Shown here: in pieces, positions 8,283 to 16,520 of the stretch
Layout of the letters: every line of letters begins with the position of its first letter
Numbering within the stretch: the first letter of the stretch is position 1
Source: Bradyrhizobium sp. SK17
GTDB lineage: Bacteria; Pseudomonadota; Alphaproteobacteria; Rhizobiales; Xanthobacteraceae
NCBI RefSeq assembly: GCF_002831585.1
Contig: NZ_CP025113.1
Coordinates: 5,843,001-5,907,000, forward strand
Direction of reading: 5' to 3'
Length of the DNA: 64,000 nucleotides
The notes under the pieces: generated by a model
Database searches by the model: none
What the model was told of the DNA's origin: nothing
What the model saw: only the letters and a program-made list of their open reading frames with translations
Made by a program: the position numbers and the translations under genes

Positions 8283-9398
8283 ATGCATGACCGGTCATCC
8301 AGCACCGCAAGACTGACCGACACCGAACGGCTCAACCGCCTGCGGCTGATCCGCTCCGACAATGTCGGCCCGCGCACCTTTGCATCGCTGCTCCGCCATT
8401 TTGGCAACGCGGCGCATGCGCTTGAGCGCCTGCCCGATCTCGCGCGACGCGGCGGTGCATCGGGTCCGGGGCGGATTTGCAGTGAAGCCGACGCTGCCGC
8501 GGAGCTCGCCGCCTGCCGCAGGTTCGGCATCGATCTCGTCGCGCCCGAAGAGGCGCACTATCCGGCGCGGCTCGCCACCATCGACGACGCGCCGCCGCTG
8601 CTCGCCGTACGCGGCGCGCGTGATGCCCTGACGCGGCCGATGATCGCGATCGTCGGCTCGCGCAACGCCTCCGGCGCCGGGCTGAAATTTGCCGGCACCC
8701 TGGCGCGCGATCTTGGCGACGCCGGCTTTGTCGTGATCTCGGGCCTCGCCCGTGGCATCGACCAGGCAGCGCATCGCGCGACGGTTGCAAGCGGCACGGT
8801 CGCGGTGCTTGCCGGCGGCCATGACAGGATCTACCCGCCGGAGCACGAGGACCTGCTCGCCGCACTGCTCGAGCATGGTGCGGCGATCTCCGAGATGCCG
8901 CTCGGCCATGTGCCGCGGGCACGCGACTTCCCTCGCCGCAATCGGCTGATCTCAGGGGCATCGCTCGGCGTTGTGGTGGTAGAGGCAGCGCATCGCTCAG
9001 GCTCGTTGATCACGGCGCGGATGGCGGCCGAACAGGGGCGCGAGGTGTTCGCGGTGCCGGGTTCGCCGATCGATCCGCGCGCCGCCGGCGCCAACGACCT
9101 GATCAAGCAAGGCGCCACGCTGGTGACCGAAGCCGCCGACGTCATCAACGCGGTGACGCCGATCATGGAGCGGCCGGTCATGTTTTCCGCGCGCGAGGAC
9201 GACGAGCCGCTGGAATTCATCAACGCCGCCGACGATCGCGCCCGCATCGTCAATCTGCTCGGGCCGAGCCCGATCAGCCTCGACGACCTGATCCGGATGG
9301 CCGACGTCTCGCCCGCCATCGTCCGCGCTGTGTTGCTGGAGCTCGAGCTCGCCGGCAGGCTCGAACGTCACGGCGGCGGGCTGGTGTCGATGATCTAA
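8283..9398 (+). CDS. dprA: DNA-processing protein DprA/Smf
   Basis: Loads RecA onto incoming single-stranded DNA during transformation. The 371 residues show the family layout: a helical SAM-like N-terminal part, a Rossmann domain with [11 protein letters not shown] near residue 124 and SGLARGID near residue 150, a block [19 protein letters not shown], and a C-terminal winged helix ending in [13 protein letters not shown] 8283 is chosen over TTG 8262; the ribosome site is weak for both. Confidence 0.92.
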   Translation: MHDRSSSTARLTDTERLNRLRLIRSDNVGPRTFASLLRHFGNAAHALERLPDLARRGGASGPGRICSEADAAAELAACRRFGIDLVAPEEAHYPARLATIDDAPPLLAVRGARDALTRPMIAIVGSRNASGAGLKFAGTLARDLGDAGFVVISGLARGIDQAAHRATVASGTVAVLAGGHDRIYPPEHEDLLAALLEHGAAISEMPLGHVPRARDFPRRNRLISGASLGVVVVEAAHRSGSLITARMAAEQGREVFAVPGSPIDPRAAGANDLIKQGATLVTEAADVINAVTPIMERPVMFSAREDDEPLEFINAADDRARIVNLLGPSPISLDDLIRMADVSPAIVRAVLLELELAGRLERHGGGLVSMI

Positions 9399-9429
9399 TC
9401 AGACGAATTGGCGGGCTCAAATGTCAGTC

Positions 9430-9533
9430 CGTCATCCTGAGGAGCGCGTAGCGCGTCTCGAAGGATGCACGGCCCGTCTGCTGGCCGTCGACCCTTCGAG
9501 ACGCGCGCATGAGCGCGCTCCTCAGGGTGATGG
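9430..9533. repeat. Dispersed palindromic repeat (CGTCATCCTGAGG type)
   Basis: Begins with CGTCATCCTGAGGAGCGCG and ends with CGCGCTCCTCAGGGTGATGG, with inner arms GCGCGTCTCGAAGG and CCTTCGAGACGCGCG. It lies between convergent dprA and the HxlR gene. A typical Bradyrhizobium intergenic repeat. Confidence 0.8.
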
Positions 9534-9563
9534 ATCGGTGTCTAGGCGTGCGGAAGGAAGACT

Positions 9564-9962
9564 TCACGCCTCATTCCGCGCGTCGAACTTGCTCCGCGCG
9601 CCCTCGATCTCAGGAAGATGCGCGAACGCCCATTCGCCGAGCGCCATGACAGGCACCGCGAGCCCGCGTCCGAGATCGGTGAGTTCGTAGTCGACCCGCG
9701 GCGGAATGGTCGGAAACACCGTGCGCGTCACCAGCCCGTCGCGCTCCAGCCCGCGCAAGGTCAGCGTCAGCATGCGCTGCGAAATGCCGTTGATCATGCG
9801 CTTCAGTTCGTTGAAGCGGCGCGGTCCGTCGCGCAGCAGCATGATGACCAGCACGCTCCATTTGTCGCCGACGCGCGACAGCACGGATGCCACGCCGCGG
9901 CAGTCCTGGTGCTCCGCCGGATTGGGCGGCAGGCCGGTTACATGGATGTGCTCAGGTCTCAT
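9564..9962 (-). CDS. HxlR-family transcriptional regulator
   Basis: Winged-helix repressor of 132 residues. C21 lies at the conserved N-terminal position of redox-sensing HxlR/YodB proteins, followed by the GDKWSVLVIMLL helix, the RFNELKRMINGISQRMLTLTLRGLE recognition region and the wing RVDYELTDLG. It is divergent from azoR with 99 nt between starts, which suggests that it represses azoR and itself and is relieved by quinones or thiol-reactive compounds. Confidence 0.88.
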   Translation of the reverse strand: MRPEHIHVTGLPPNPAEHQDCRGVASVLSRVGDKWSVLVIMLLRDGPRRFNELKRMINGISQRMLTLTLRGLERDGLVTRTVFPTIPPRVDYELTDLGRGLAVPVMALGEWAFAHLPEIEGARSKFDARNEA

Positions 9963-10061
9963 CGGTGTGCTCGGGTTTCAAAAATGTGCGTTCTTGCGGA
10001 GATTTAGGGCGGTCACTCATATAGCGCCAGTTACAAACCTATACCAAAGGTGACCTCTGCC

Positions 10062-10670
10062 ATGAAACTTCTGCACATCGACTCCTCGGTTCTCGGCCCC
10101 CACTCCGTCAGCCGTCAGGTCTCCGCCGCCGCCGTCGAGCGGCTGCGCCAGGCCAATCCCGGCCTCGTCGTGAGCTATCGCGACCTCAGCCAGACTCCGC
10201 TCGCCCACCTCTCCGGCCTGCACCTCGCCGCGAGCCAGGGCGCAGCGCCGGACCCGTCGGTGCGCGACGACATCGCGGCCGGCCAAGCCGTGCTCGACGA
10301 GTTCCTCGCCGCCGACATCGTCGTGATCGGCGCGCCGATGTACAATTTCACGATCCCGAGCCAGCTCAAGGCCTGGATCGACCGCATCGTGGTCGCGGGC
10401 AAGACCTTCAAGTATGGCGCCACCGGCGTCGAGGGACTGGCCGGCAACAAGCGCGTCATCATCGCGATCTCGCGCGGCGGTTACTACGGCGCCGACACGC
10501 CGATGGCCGCGCTCGAGCATCTCGAGACCTATCTGCGCGGGGTGTTCGGCTTCATCGGCGTCAGGAATCTGGAGTTCATCCCGGCCGACGGCATCCAGGT
10601 CGGCCCCGAGCATCGCGAGAAGGCCGTCGCCGGCGCGCTGCAAGCCGCGGGCAGCCTGAACGCGGCCTGA
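10062..10670 (+). CDS. azoR: FMN-dependent NADH azoreductase / quinone reductase
   Basis: Flavodoxin-fold enzyme of 202 residues that reduces azo dyes and quinones by two electrons. The start MKLLHIDSS, then [18 protein letters not shown] around residue 92 and SRGGYYG near 139, are the AzoR FMN and dimer motifs. The ATG is set by AAAGGTGA 8 nt upstream; a GTG 12 nt earlier is less likely. It shares an upstream region with the divergent HxlR regulator. GGTCAC (10011-10016) and GTGACC (10050-10055) form a loose dyad there. Confidence 0.92.
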   Translation: MKLLHIDSSVLGPHSVSRQVSAAAVERLRQANPGLVVSYRDLSQTPLAHLSGLHLAASQGAAPDPSVRDDIAAGQAVLDEFLAADIVVIGAPMYNFTIPSQLKAWIDRIVVAGKTFKYGATGVEGLAGNKRVIIAISRGGYYGADTPMAALEHLETYLRGVFGFIGVRNLEFIPADGIQVGPEHREKAVAGALQAAGSLNAA

Positions 10671-10708
10671 GCCGAGCGAGCGCGGTTTCACGCGCGCTGA
10701 ACAAACAG

Positions 10709-10749
10709 CGAGAGCTCCGGCTCTGATTGCATCAGATCCGAAGCTCTCG
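10709..10749. terminator. Long imperfect hairpin between convergent genes
   Basis: Arms of 19 nt (CGAGAGCTCCGGCTCTGAT and ATCAGATCCGAAGCTCTCG) pair with two mismatches around a 3-nt loop. It lies between azoR and the convergent DUF899 gene. No T-run follows, so it is a probable transcript-end structure rather than a canonical terminator. Confidence 0.5.
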
Positions 10750-10782
10750 GCACGACGCGGCGGGCTCTCGCCGCTACGATCC

Positions 10783-11583
10783 TTACGTGGCTTTGCGCTC
10801 CTGCTCCGCGATCTTGCGGAACGCGGCCTCGCCGGCATCGGTCACCGCGGCCCATTTTGCGTTCGGCGCGGCCTCGGCGTCGTAATTGTCATGCCAGTTC
10901 CACCATTTGTAGGTCGGTCCCTGCGGATAGCCCTTCGGTGAATCTTCCCACAGTTCCTGGCGGCCGAGCGGCGTGATGTCGAGATAGCTCCACACCGTGC
11001 CCATCGCCTCGTCGCCGCGACTGTTGACGAGATAGCTGCGGAAGATCCGCTCGCCGTCGCGAATGAACACGTTGTGGCCGTGCCACTCGGCGACACCGAA
11101 ATCCGCATCGAAGCTGTCGGTGATGGTGTACCACGGCATCTCCCACTCCATCCGCGCCTTCAGCCGCGCGATGTCGGCCTGCGGCGCGCGCGAGGCGTAA
11201 GCCAGCGTGGTGTCGCGCTGGTTGAGATGCGCGAGATGGCCGACCTGGTCGGCGCCGAGTGAGCAGCCGCGGCAGCCATGATCCGGCCAGCCGAACACGC
11301 CGGGCTCGAAGAAGGCGCGGTAGACGATCAATTGCCGGCGGCCCTCGAACAGGTCGAGCAGGCTCACGCTGCCGTTCGGTCCCTCGAACACATAGGCCTT
11401 CTCGACTTCCATCCACGGCATCCGCCGCCGCTCGGCGGCGAGCGCGTCACGCGCCCGCACATGCGCCTTCTCCTTGACCAGCAATTCCAGGCGCGCCGCC
11501 TCCCACGCCTCGCGCGACACCACCGGCGGCGTTTGCATCGCAGCCAGTTCGGCGCTGCGGTCATTGTCGGCTGATTTGCTCAT
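10783..11583 (-). CDS. DUF899 family protein (thioredoxin-like fold)
   Basis: Protein of 266 residues of the DUF899 family, recognised by the stretch QLIVYRAFFEPG followed by the Cys pair in GCRGCSLGADQVGHLAHL, and by the terminal DSPKGYPQGPTYKWWNWHDNY. The family has a thioredoxin-like fold, and the CxxC-like pair suggests redox chemistry, but no reaction is established. The ATG at 11583 has GGAGAC about 8 nt upstream. It is divergent from a MarR gene; the region between carries the MarR-side palindrome. Confidence 0.82.
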   Translation of the reverse strand: MSKSADNDRSAELAAMQTPPVVSREAWEAARLELLVKEKAHVRARDALAAERRRMPWMEVEKAYVFEGPNGSVSLLDLFEGRRQLIVYRAFFEPGVFGWPDHGCRGCSLGADQVGHLAHLNQRDTTLAYASRAPQADIARLKARMEWEMPWYTITDSFDADFGVAEWHGHNVFIRDGERIFRSYLVNSRGDEAMGTVWSYLDITPLGRQELWEDSPKGYPQGPTYKWWNWHDNYDAEAAPNAKWAAVTDAGEAAFRKIAEQERKAT

Positions 11584-11753
11584 GATGGTCTCCATCTCCG
11601 ATTTGGACGAACTCCGCGACATCCGCGCGGTTCCACCACGCGCCGCCGGTCGTCATTGGCCATGCCGCAATCTGGCGCGGCAGCGACCGCAAGCGGGAGT
11701 GACAAGTGTGTCGGGATTTTCGCGCAGGCGCGCCGGAGGCTGCTTGCGAGATG

Positions 11754-11768
11754 CTTGCATTATGCAAG
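11754..11768. promoter_or_regulatory. Probable MarR operator
   Basis: CTTGCAT-T-ATGCAAG is a perfect 7-bp inverted repeat centred 29 nt before the MarR start. Its size and position fit an autoregulatory MarR operator. A further half-site CTTGC lies just upstream. Confidence 0.55.
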
Positions 11769-11789
11769 TACATATGAAACCCTCCGCAC

Positions 11790-12293
11790 ATGAAACAACC
11801 TGCTCCCGCATCCGATGACGGCCTGAAGCTCAGCGCCTGGCTGCCCTACCGCCTGTTCCTGGTCGCGGCGCAGGTGGCGCGTCCGCTGGAAAGTTTCTAC
11901 GGCGAGACATTCGGACTGAGCCAGGCCGGCTGGCGCATCCTCGCCGTCATCGCCGAGCGCGATGCCGCCAATGCCTCCGAGATCGGCCGCGCCTGCGCGC
12001 TCGATCCATTCGCGGTCAGCCGCGGCATCGGCCAGCTGGTCGAGCTCGGCTTCGCGCTGCGGCGTCCGGGCAAGACCGATCGGCGCTTTGCGGCCGTGAG
12101 CATCACCCGTAGCGGCCGGGCCGCCTTCAACCGGATCGCAGCCCTCGGCAGTGCGATCGAGGCGCGGCTGCTCGGCAGGCTTTCGCCGGGCGAGCGAACG
12201 ATGCTCGATTCCGCGCTCACCCGGCTCGAGGCGGAAAGCGCGCGAATCGATGCCGGCGGCTGGCGCGCGCTGCTCGACGGCGACACGCCATGA
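11790..12293 (+). CDS. MarR-family transcriptional regulator
   Basis: Winged-helix repressor of 167 residues, with helix-turn-helix around residues 60-85 (NASEIGRACALDPFAVSRGIGQLVELGF) and a DRRFAAVSIT wing. The downstream EamA exporter overlaps its last four bases (ATGA), so the regulator probably controls that transporter and itself. The palindrome upstream is the likely operator. No strong ribosome site is visible. Confidence 0.88.
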   Translation: MKQPAPASDDGLKLSAWLPYRLFLVAAQVARPLESFYGETFGLSQAGWRILAVIAERDAANASEIGRACALDPFAVSRGIGQLVELGFALRRPGKTDRRFAAVSITRSGRAAFNRIAALGSAIEARLLGRLSPGERTMLDSALTRLEAESARIDAGGWRALLDGDTP

Positions 12294-13147
12294 CGGCCGC
12301 ATTGTTCGCGCTGACCGCACTGCTCTGGGGCGGCGGCGCGCTGGCGACCGCGATGCAGGCCGGCATCACGCCCGCGCCATGGTCGGTCGCGCTGCGGATG
12401 GCGCTGGCCGGCCTCATCCTGGTCGGCTACGCGCGGTTGCGCGGCGTGCCATTGACGATCCCGCGCAAGGACCGGCCGGCGGTCGCGTTGCAGGGCCTGC
12501 TGTTCTTCGCCATTGCCTTCATCGCGTTCTATGAGGCGACCGCGCGGATGCCGAGCGGGCTTGCGGCGCTGGTGCTGTCGACCTCCTCGCTGTTCGCGGC
12601 CGTGATCGCGCGCACAACGCTCGGCGTGCCGATCTCCGCCGGCTTCGTCTGGGGCGCGCTGTGCGGTATCCTCGGACTTGCGATCATCTTCCTGCCGGGC
12701 GCCGGCGCGCATGGCACCGCGCCGCTTGCAGGCTTCGCCTGGGCGTTGGTCGCGGCGATGGCGACCGGCGCCGGAACCAGCGTCGGCGCCCGCAACCAGC
12801 GCGCCGGATTGCCAGTCGTGTCCGTGCTCGCCTGGGCGGCCTTCGTCGGCTCCGCGGCGAGCGCGCTCTGGGCAATCGCGACGGGCATGCATTTCGCGGC
12901 CGACCTTTCGCTCTCCTACGCCGCGAGCTTCCTCTATCTCGCCGTCGCCGCGTCCTGCGTCACCTTCATGCTCTATTTCGAGTTGGTGCGCCGGCTCGGC
13001 CCCGGCCGTGCCGCCTACACGCTCGCACTGGTGCCGCTGGTCGCCCTCGTGCTGTCGGCGCTGTTCGAGCATCTTACGCTGGGCTGGCCGGTGCTCGCCG
13101 GCGCCGCCGCGATCCTGGCCGGCAATGTGCTGGTGCTGTCGCGCTGA
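12290..13147 (+). CDS. EamA/DMT-family transporter
   Basis: Integral membrane protein of 285 residues with about ten hydrophobic spans arranged as two EamA repeats (roughly 1-135 and 145-285). Members of the family export amino acids, purines or other small metabolites; the substrate here is unknown. It is coupled to the MarR gene by a 4-nt overlap, as in inducible efflux pairs. Confidence 0.88.
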   Translation: MTAALFALTALLWGGGALATAMQAGITPAPWSVALRMALAGLILVGYARLRGVPLTIPRKDRPAVALQGLLFFAIAFIAFYEATARMPSGLAALVLSTSSLFAAVIARTTLGVPISAGFVWGALCGILGLAIIFLPGAGAHGTAPLAGFAWALVAAMATGAGTSVGARNQRAGLPVVSVLAWAAFVGSAASALWAIATGMHFAADLSLSYAASFLYLAVAASCVTFMLYFELVRRLGPGRAAYTLALVPLVALVLSALFEHLTLGWPVLAGAAAILAGNVLVLSR

Positions 13148-13219
13148 CAGTGGCGCAACGGGCAGGCCGTCGGCGAAAAATGCTACCGTCACCGCGTCAG
13201 ACGATTCGAAGGCGCTTCC

Positions 13220-14806
13220 ATGCCGGCAAGTTGGACCAGCACATCTGGACGGATGCCGAACCTGGCGCGGATGCAGCGCAAGGCCTTCGAGTCGTTCCAG
13301 CAAGGCGATCTCGCCAGGGCCGAGCGGCTCTGCACCGGGCTGCTCGAACACGTGCCCGACGATTTCGACACGTTGCACCTGCTGGGCATGGTCAATTTCC
13401 GGCGCCACCGGCTGGCGGAGGCGCTGCGCTTGCTCGGCGCCGCGCTGAAGGCCAATTCGGTTTCGTCGGAGGCAATGTCGAATCTCGGGCTGGCGCTGCA
13501 CACGGCCGGACAGTACGACGAAGCCATCTCGCGCTATCGCAGCGCGCTGCAACTTGAGCCCGACCAGCCCGAGTTTCTCTACAATCTCGGCAACAGCTAT
13601 CTGGAGCTCGGCCGCTACGACGAGGCGGTGGCGAGCTATGACGCCGCGCTCGCAGCCAAGCCCGATCACGTCGGCGCGCTGGTCAACCGGGGCAACACCC
13701 AGCTGAGATTGAATGCGCCGCTCGCGGCGCTTGCGAACTACGATGCCGCGCGCGGGCTGATGCCGCGCCATCCGCAGATCCTGACCAATCGCGGCCATAC
13801 CCTTCGCCGGCTCGACCGGCCCACGGAGGCGCTGCCCGAATTCAGCGCGGCGATCGCGGTCGCTCCGGATTTCGCCGAAGCGCATTTCGAAGCCGCGATG
13901 GCGCATATCACGCTTGGCGATTTCGACGCCGGCTGGAAGGCCTATGAATGGCGCTGGAAGACCGGCGCGTTCGCCCGGCAGCGTCGGTCGTTGCCGGCTC
14001 CGTTGTGGCTGGGCGACCGGCCGGTCGGCGGCAAGACCATTCTGTTGCACGCCGAGCAGGGTTTTGGCGACACCATCCAGTTCATCCGCTACGCGCCGCT
14101 GCTGACCCGCCTGGACGCCAACGTCATCTGCGAGGTTCAAGGCGAATTGCGGCCATTGCTTTCGCAGCTCGACGACGTGCAGGTCATCTCGGCCGGCGCG
14201 CCGCTGCCCGCGTTCGACCTGCATTGCCCGCTGCTCAGTCTTCCGCTGGCGTTCAGGACGCAGCTCGAGACGATCCCGGTATCGATCCCCTATCTCTCGG
14301 CGCCTGCCGATCGGCTGGAGCGTTGGCAGACCCGCTTGCCGCCCGGCCGACCGCGCGCCGGCTTCGTCTGGTCCGGCTCCGCCACCCACAAGAACGACGC
14401 CAACCGCTCGCTCCCGCTGGCGCGGCTGGCTCCGCTGCTCGAGACATTGCCGCTGCAATGCGTCAGCCTCCAGAGCGAGTTGCGCAGCGCCGATCGTGAG
14501 ATCTTGCGCGATCTGCCAAACCTGGTTCAGCTCGGCGACGAGTTCGGCGATTTCGCCGATACGGCCGCCGCGATTGCGCTGCTCGATGTCGTCGTGTCCG
14601 TGGATACCGCGGTCGCGCATCTCGCGGGCGCGCTGGGCAAGCCGGTGTTGCTGCTGTTGCCGCATGCCGCGGATTTCCGCTGGATGCGCCAGCGCACCGA
14701 TACGCCGTGGTATCCGACCGCGACGCTGCTCCGCCAGCAGGCTTTTGGCGATTGGGACAGCGTGATCGATCGGCTGCGCGACGAACTGCGTCGGTTCCAA
14801 CACTGA
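13220..14806 (+). CDS. TPR protein with glycosyltransferase-9-like C-terminal domain
   Basis: Protein of 528 residues. Residues about 15-250 are tandem tetratricopeptide repeats (for example LGNSYLELGRYDEAVASYDAAL). The C-terminal half has a Rossmann pattern (ILLHAEQGFGDTIQFIRY near 275) and the DTAVAHLAGALGKP motif typical of GT9 heptosyltransferase-like donor sites. This layout is common in Bradyrhizobium. A role in glycan or protein glycosylation is inferred. Start ATG 13220 has GAAGGCG upstream; an internal ATG at 13253 is possible. Confidence 0.82.
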   Translation: MPASWTSTSGRMPNLARMQRKAFESFQQGDLARAERLCTGLLEHVPDDFDTLHLLGMVNFRRHRLAEALRLLGAALKANSVSSEAMSNLGLALHTAGQYDEAISRYRSALQLEPDQPEFLYNLGNSYLELGRYDEAVASYDAALAAKPDHVGALVNRGNTQLRLNAPLAALANYDAARGLMPRHPQILTNRGHTLRRLDRPTEALPEFSAAIAVAPDFAEAHFEAAMAHITLGDFDAGWKAYEWRWKTGAFARQRRSLPAPLWLGDRPVGGKTILLHAEQGFGDTIQFIRYAPLLTRLDANVICEVQGELRPLLSQLDDVQVISAGAPLPAFDLHCPLLSLPLAFRTQLETIPVSIPYLSAPADRLERWQTRLPPGRPRAGFVWSGSATHKNDANRSLPLARLAPLLETLPLQCVSLQSELRSADREILRDLPNLVQLGDEFGDFADTAAAIALLDVVVSVDTAVAHLAGALGKPVLLLLPHAADFRWMRQRTDTPWYPTATLLRQQAFGDWDSVIDRLRDELRRFQH

Positions 14807-14815
14807 GGCAGCCGA

Positions 14816-14851
14816 TTGACGGCAGGACGATATCTGACTAAAGTCAGATAT
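14816..14851 (+). promoter_or_regulatory. Promoter with embedded 22-bp palindrome abutting the start codon
   Basis: TTGACG (14816-14821) and TAAAGT (14839-14844) are spaced 17 nt and fit a sigma-70 promoter. ATATCTGACT and AGTCAGATAT form a perfect inverted repeat (14830-14851, 2-nt spacer) that covers the -10 box and ends one base before the ATG at 14852. Transcription would start at or next to the ATG, giving a leaderless mRNA under autorepression. Confidence 0.6.
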
Positions 14852-15724
14852 ATGCTCGACCCTGTCGCCCGCGTCCGTCGTTTCAACCGTTCCGTCACCC
14901 GTGCGGTCGGTGCGCTCGACACCTCGTTCCTCGGCCGCGGCCGGCCGCTCGGTGCGGCGCGGGTACTGAACGCGATCGGGCATGGCCGCGCCGATGTCGG
15001 CGACATCAGGGATTATCTCGGGCTCGATTCCGGCCTGATGAGCCGGCTGCTGCGCAGCCTCGAGGACGAAGGGCTGATCGAGACCACGGCGCATGAGGAC
15101 GACGCCCGCCGCCGCATCGCGAAGCTGACGCCGGCCGGCAAGCGCGAGTTCAACGCCTATGAGGCGCTTTCCAACCGGCAGGCGACCGACTTCCTTGCGC
15201 ACCACACCCAGCGTGAGGCGCTGCTGGCGGCAATGGATCTGATCGCCTCGGCGCTCGGACGCGACGCCACGTCGCTGGATGAGATCGACCCGCGCAGCGA
15301 GGAGGCACGCTACTGCCTCGGCGAATATTACGCGGAGCTGGCGCGGCGCTTCAAACAGGGCTTCGACGTCAAGCTGTCGCGCGATCCTGATGCGAAGGAC
15401 ATGGTGCGGCCGCGCGGCAGCTTCATCGTGGCGATGTCGGACGGCCTGCCGCTCGGCTGCGTCGGGTTGAAGGGTGGCGACCGCGACTACGCCGAGATCA
15501 AGCGGCTGTGGGTCGCGCCCGCTGCGCGCGGCCTCGGGCTCGGCCGCCGCTTGATGGACGATGCCGAACGCGTCGCGCGCGAGCTCGGCATCGCGGTGCT
15601 GCGGCTCGACACCAACAGCGCGCTGGCGGAGGCCGGCCAACTCTACCGCAGATCGGGCTGGACCGAGATTCCGCGCTTCAACGACGATCCCTACCCCGAT
15701 CTGTTCTTCGAAAAGCGTCTCTGA
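14852..15724 (+). CDS. MarR regulator fused to GNAT acetyltransferase
   Basis: Bifunctional protein of 290 residues. Residues 1-140 form a MarR winged helix (DVGDIRDYLGLDSGLMSRLLRSLEDEGLI, wing DDARRRIAKLT). Residues 150-290 form a GNAT domain whose acetyl-CoA loop reads RGLGLGRRLMDDAE, ending in LYRRSGWTEIPRF. Such fusions couple a ligand or acetylation switch to DNA binding. No Shine-Dalgarno sequence exists because the operator palindrome runs up to the start codon. Confidence 0.88.
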   Translation: MLDPVARVRRFNRSVTRAVGALDTSFLGRGRPLGAARVLNAIGHGRADVGDIRDYLGLDSGLMSRLLRSLEDEGLIETTAHEDDARRRIAKLTPAGKREFNAYEALSNRQATDFLAHHTQREALLAAMDLIASALGRDATSLDEIDPRSEEARYCLGEYYAELARRFKQGFDVKLSRDPDAKDMVRPRGSFIVAMSDGLPLGCVGLKGGDRDYAEIKRLWVAPAARGLGLGRRLMDDAERVARELGIAVLRLDTNSALAEAGQLYRRSGWTEIPRFNDDPYPDLFFEKRL

Positions 15725-15744
15725 GGCGCTGCCATTTCCACATT

Positions 15745-15831
15745 CGTCATGGCCGGGCTTGTCCCGGCCATCCACGCCTTTCGCTCTCGGAAACCAAGAC
15801 GTGGATGCCCGGCACGAGGCCGGGCATGACG
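15745..15831. repeat. Dispersed palindromic repeat (CGTCATGGCCGGGC type)
   Basis: About 87 nt with arms CGTCATGGCCGGGCTTG and GAGGCCGGGCATGACG and an inner pair CCACGCC/GTGGATG. A Bradyrhizobium-type intergenic repeat following the MarR-GNAT gene. Confidence 0.8.
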
Positions 15832-15916
15832 CGTTCGTGGAGAGATCAAACACAGATTCGATAGACCTCCTCTTCCGCGTGTTGTCCGGCGCCATGCGCT
15901 GGCCTAAGACAGCGGG

Positions 15917-16414
15917 ATGACCATTCGTCCCATCGTCCGCTATCCCGATCCGCGGCTGGCGCGGCCCGCCGAGCCGGTGAGCATGTTCGACGACGCGCTG
16001 CGCGAGCTGGCGCAGGATCTGCTCGAGACCATGCGCGCCGCGCCCGGCATCGGCATCACCGCGCCGCATATCGGCGTGGCGCTGCGCGTCGTGGTGCTCG
16101 AGCTCGATGCGCGCGAGGGGCCGCGGACCTATGTCAATCCGGAGATCATCTTCACCTCGGACGAGATGATCCTGCACAAGGAAGGCAGCGTCTCGATGCC
16201 CGGCGTCACCGACGAGGTCGAGCGCCATGCGCGCGTCCGCATCCGCTATCAGGACACCGACGGCAACGCGCAGACCGAGGAGTCCGACGGCCTGCGCGCC
16301 GTTTGCCACCAGCACGAGATCGATCAGCTCGACGGCATGTTCTGGATCAGGCGGCTGTCGCGGTTGAAGCGGGAGCGCCTGATCAAGCGGTTCGAGAAGA
16401 TCTCGCGCGGATGA
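15917..16414 (+). CDS. Peptide deformylase-like protein with altered metal site
   Basis: Deformylase-fold protein of 165 residues. Motif 1 reads GIGITAPHIG (44-53) instead of GxGLAAxQ. Motif 2 reads EGSVSMPG, so the metal-binding Cys is S91. Motif 3 reads HEIDQ (133-137), so the second His is Gln137. Only H133 of the three usual ligands and the catalytic E134 remain. The protein is unlikely to deformylate like Def, and a standard def gene is expected elsewhere. It could have another hydrolytic or regulatory role. Confidence 0.82.
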   Translation: MTIRPIVRYPDPRLARPAEPVSMFDDALRELAQDLLETMRAAPGIGITAPHIGVALRVVVLELDAREGPRTYVNPEIIFTSDEMILHKEGSVSMPGVTDEVERHARVRIRYQDTDGNAQTEESDGLRAVCHQHEIDQLDGMFWIRRLSRLKRERLIKRFEKISRG

Positions 16415-16423
16415 GCGAATTTC

Positions 16424-16507
16424 GTAGGGCGGGTTAGCGAAGCGTAACCCGCCGCGGCTCTTGCGATGGAGCGATGGCGGATTACGCCTTCGGCTAATCC
16501 ACCCTAC
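16424..16507. repeat. Palindromic repeat (GTAGGGCGGGTTAGCGAAG type)
   Basis: Begins GTAGGGCGGGTTAGCGAAGC and ends GGCTAATCCACCCTAC, with paired blocks GTAACCCGCC and GGCGGATTAC. It lies between the convergent deformylase-like and serine hydrolase genes. This repeat type occurs widely in Proteobacteria. Confidence 0.75.
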
Positions 16508-16520
16508 AACACTGAACGTC

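Noticed and set aside
11897..16315. Very long open frame (1472 codons) on the minus strand
   Set aside because: It is the mirror of well-identified plus-strand genes (MarR, EamA, TPR, MarR-GNAT, deformylase-like) and arises from high GC and codon bias. Its product is Arg/Gln/Ala-rich without a domain.
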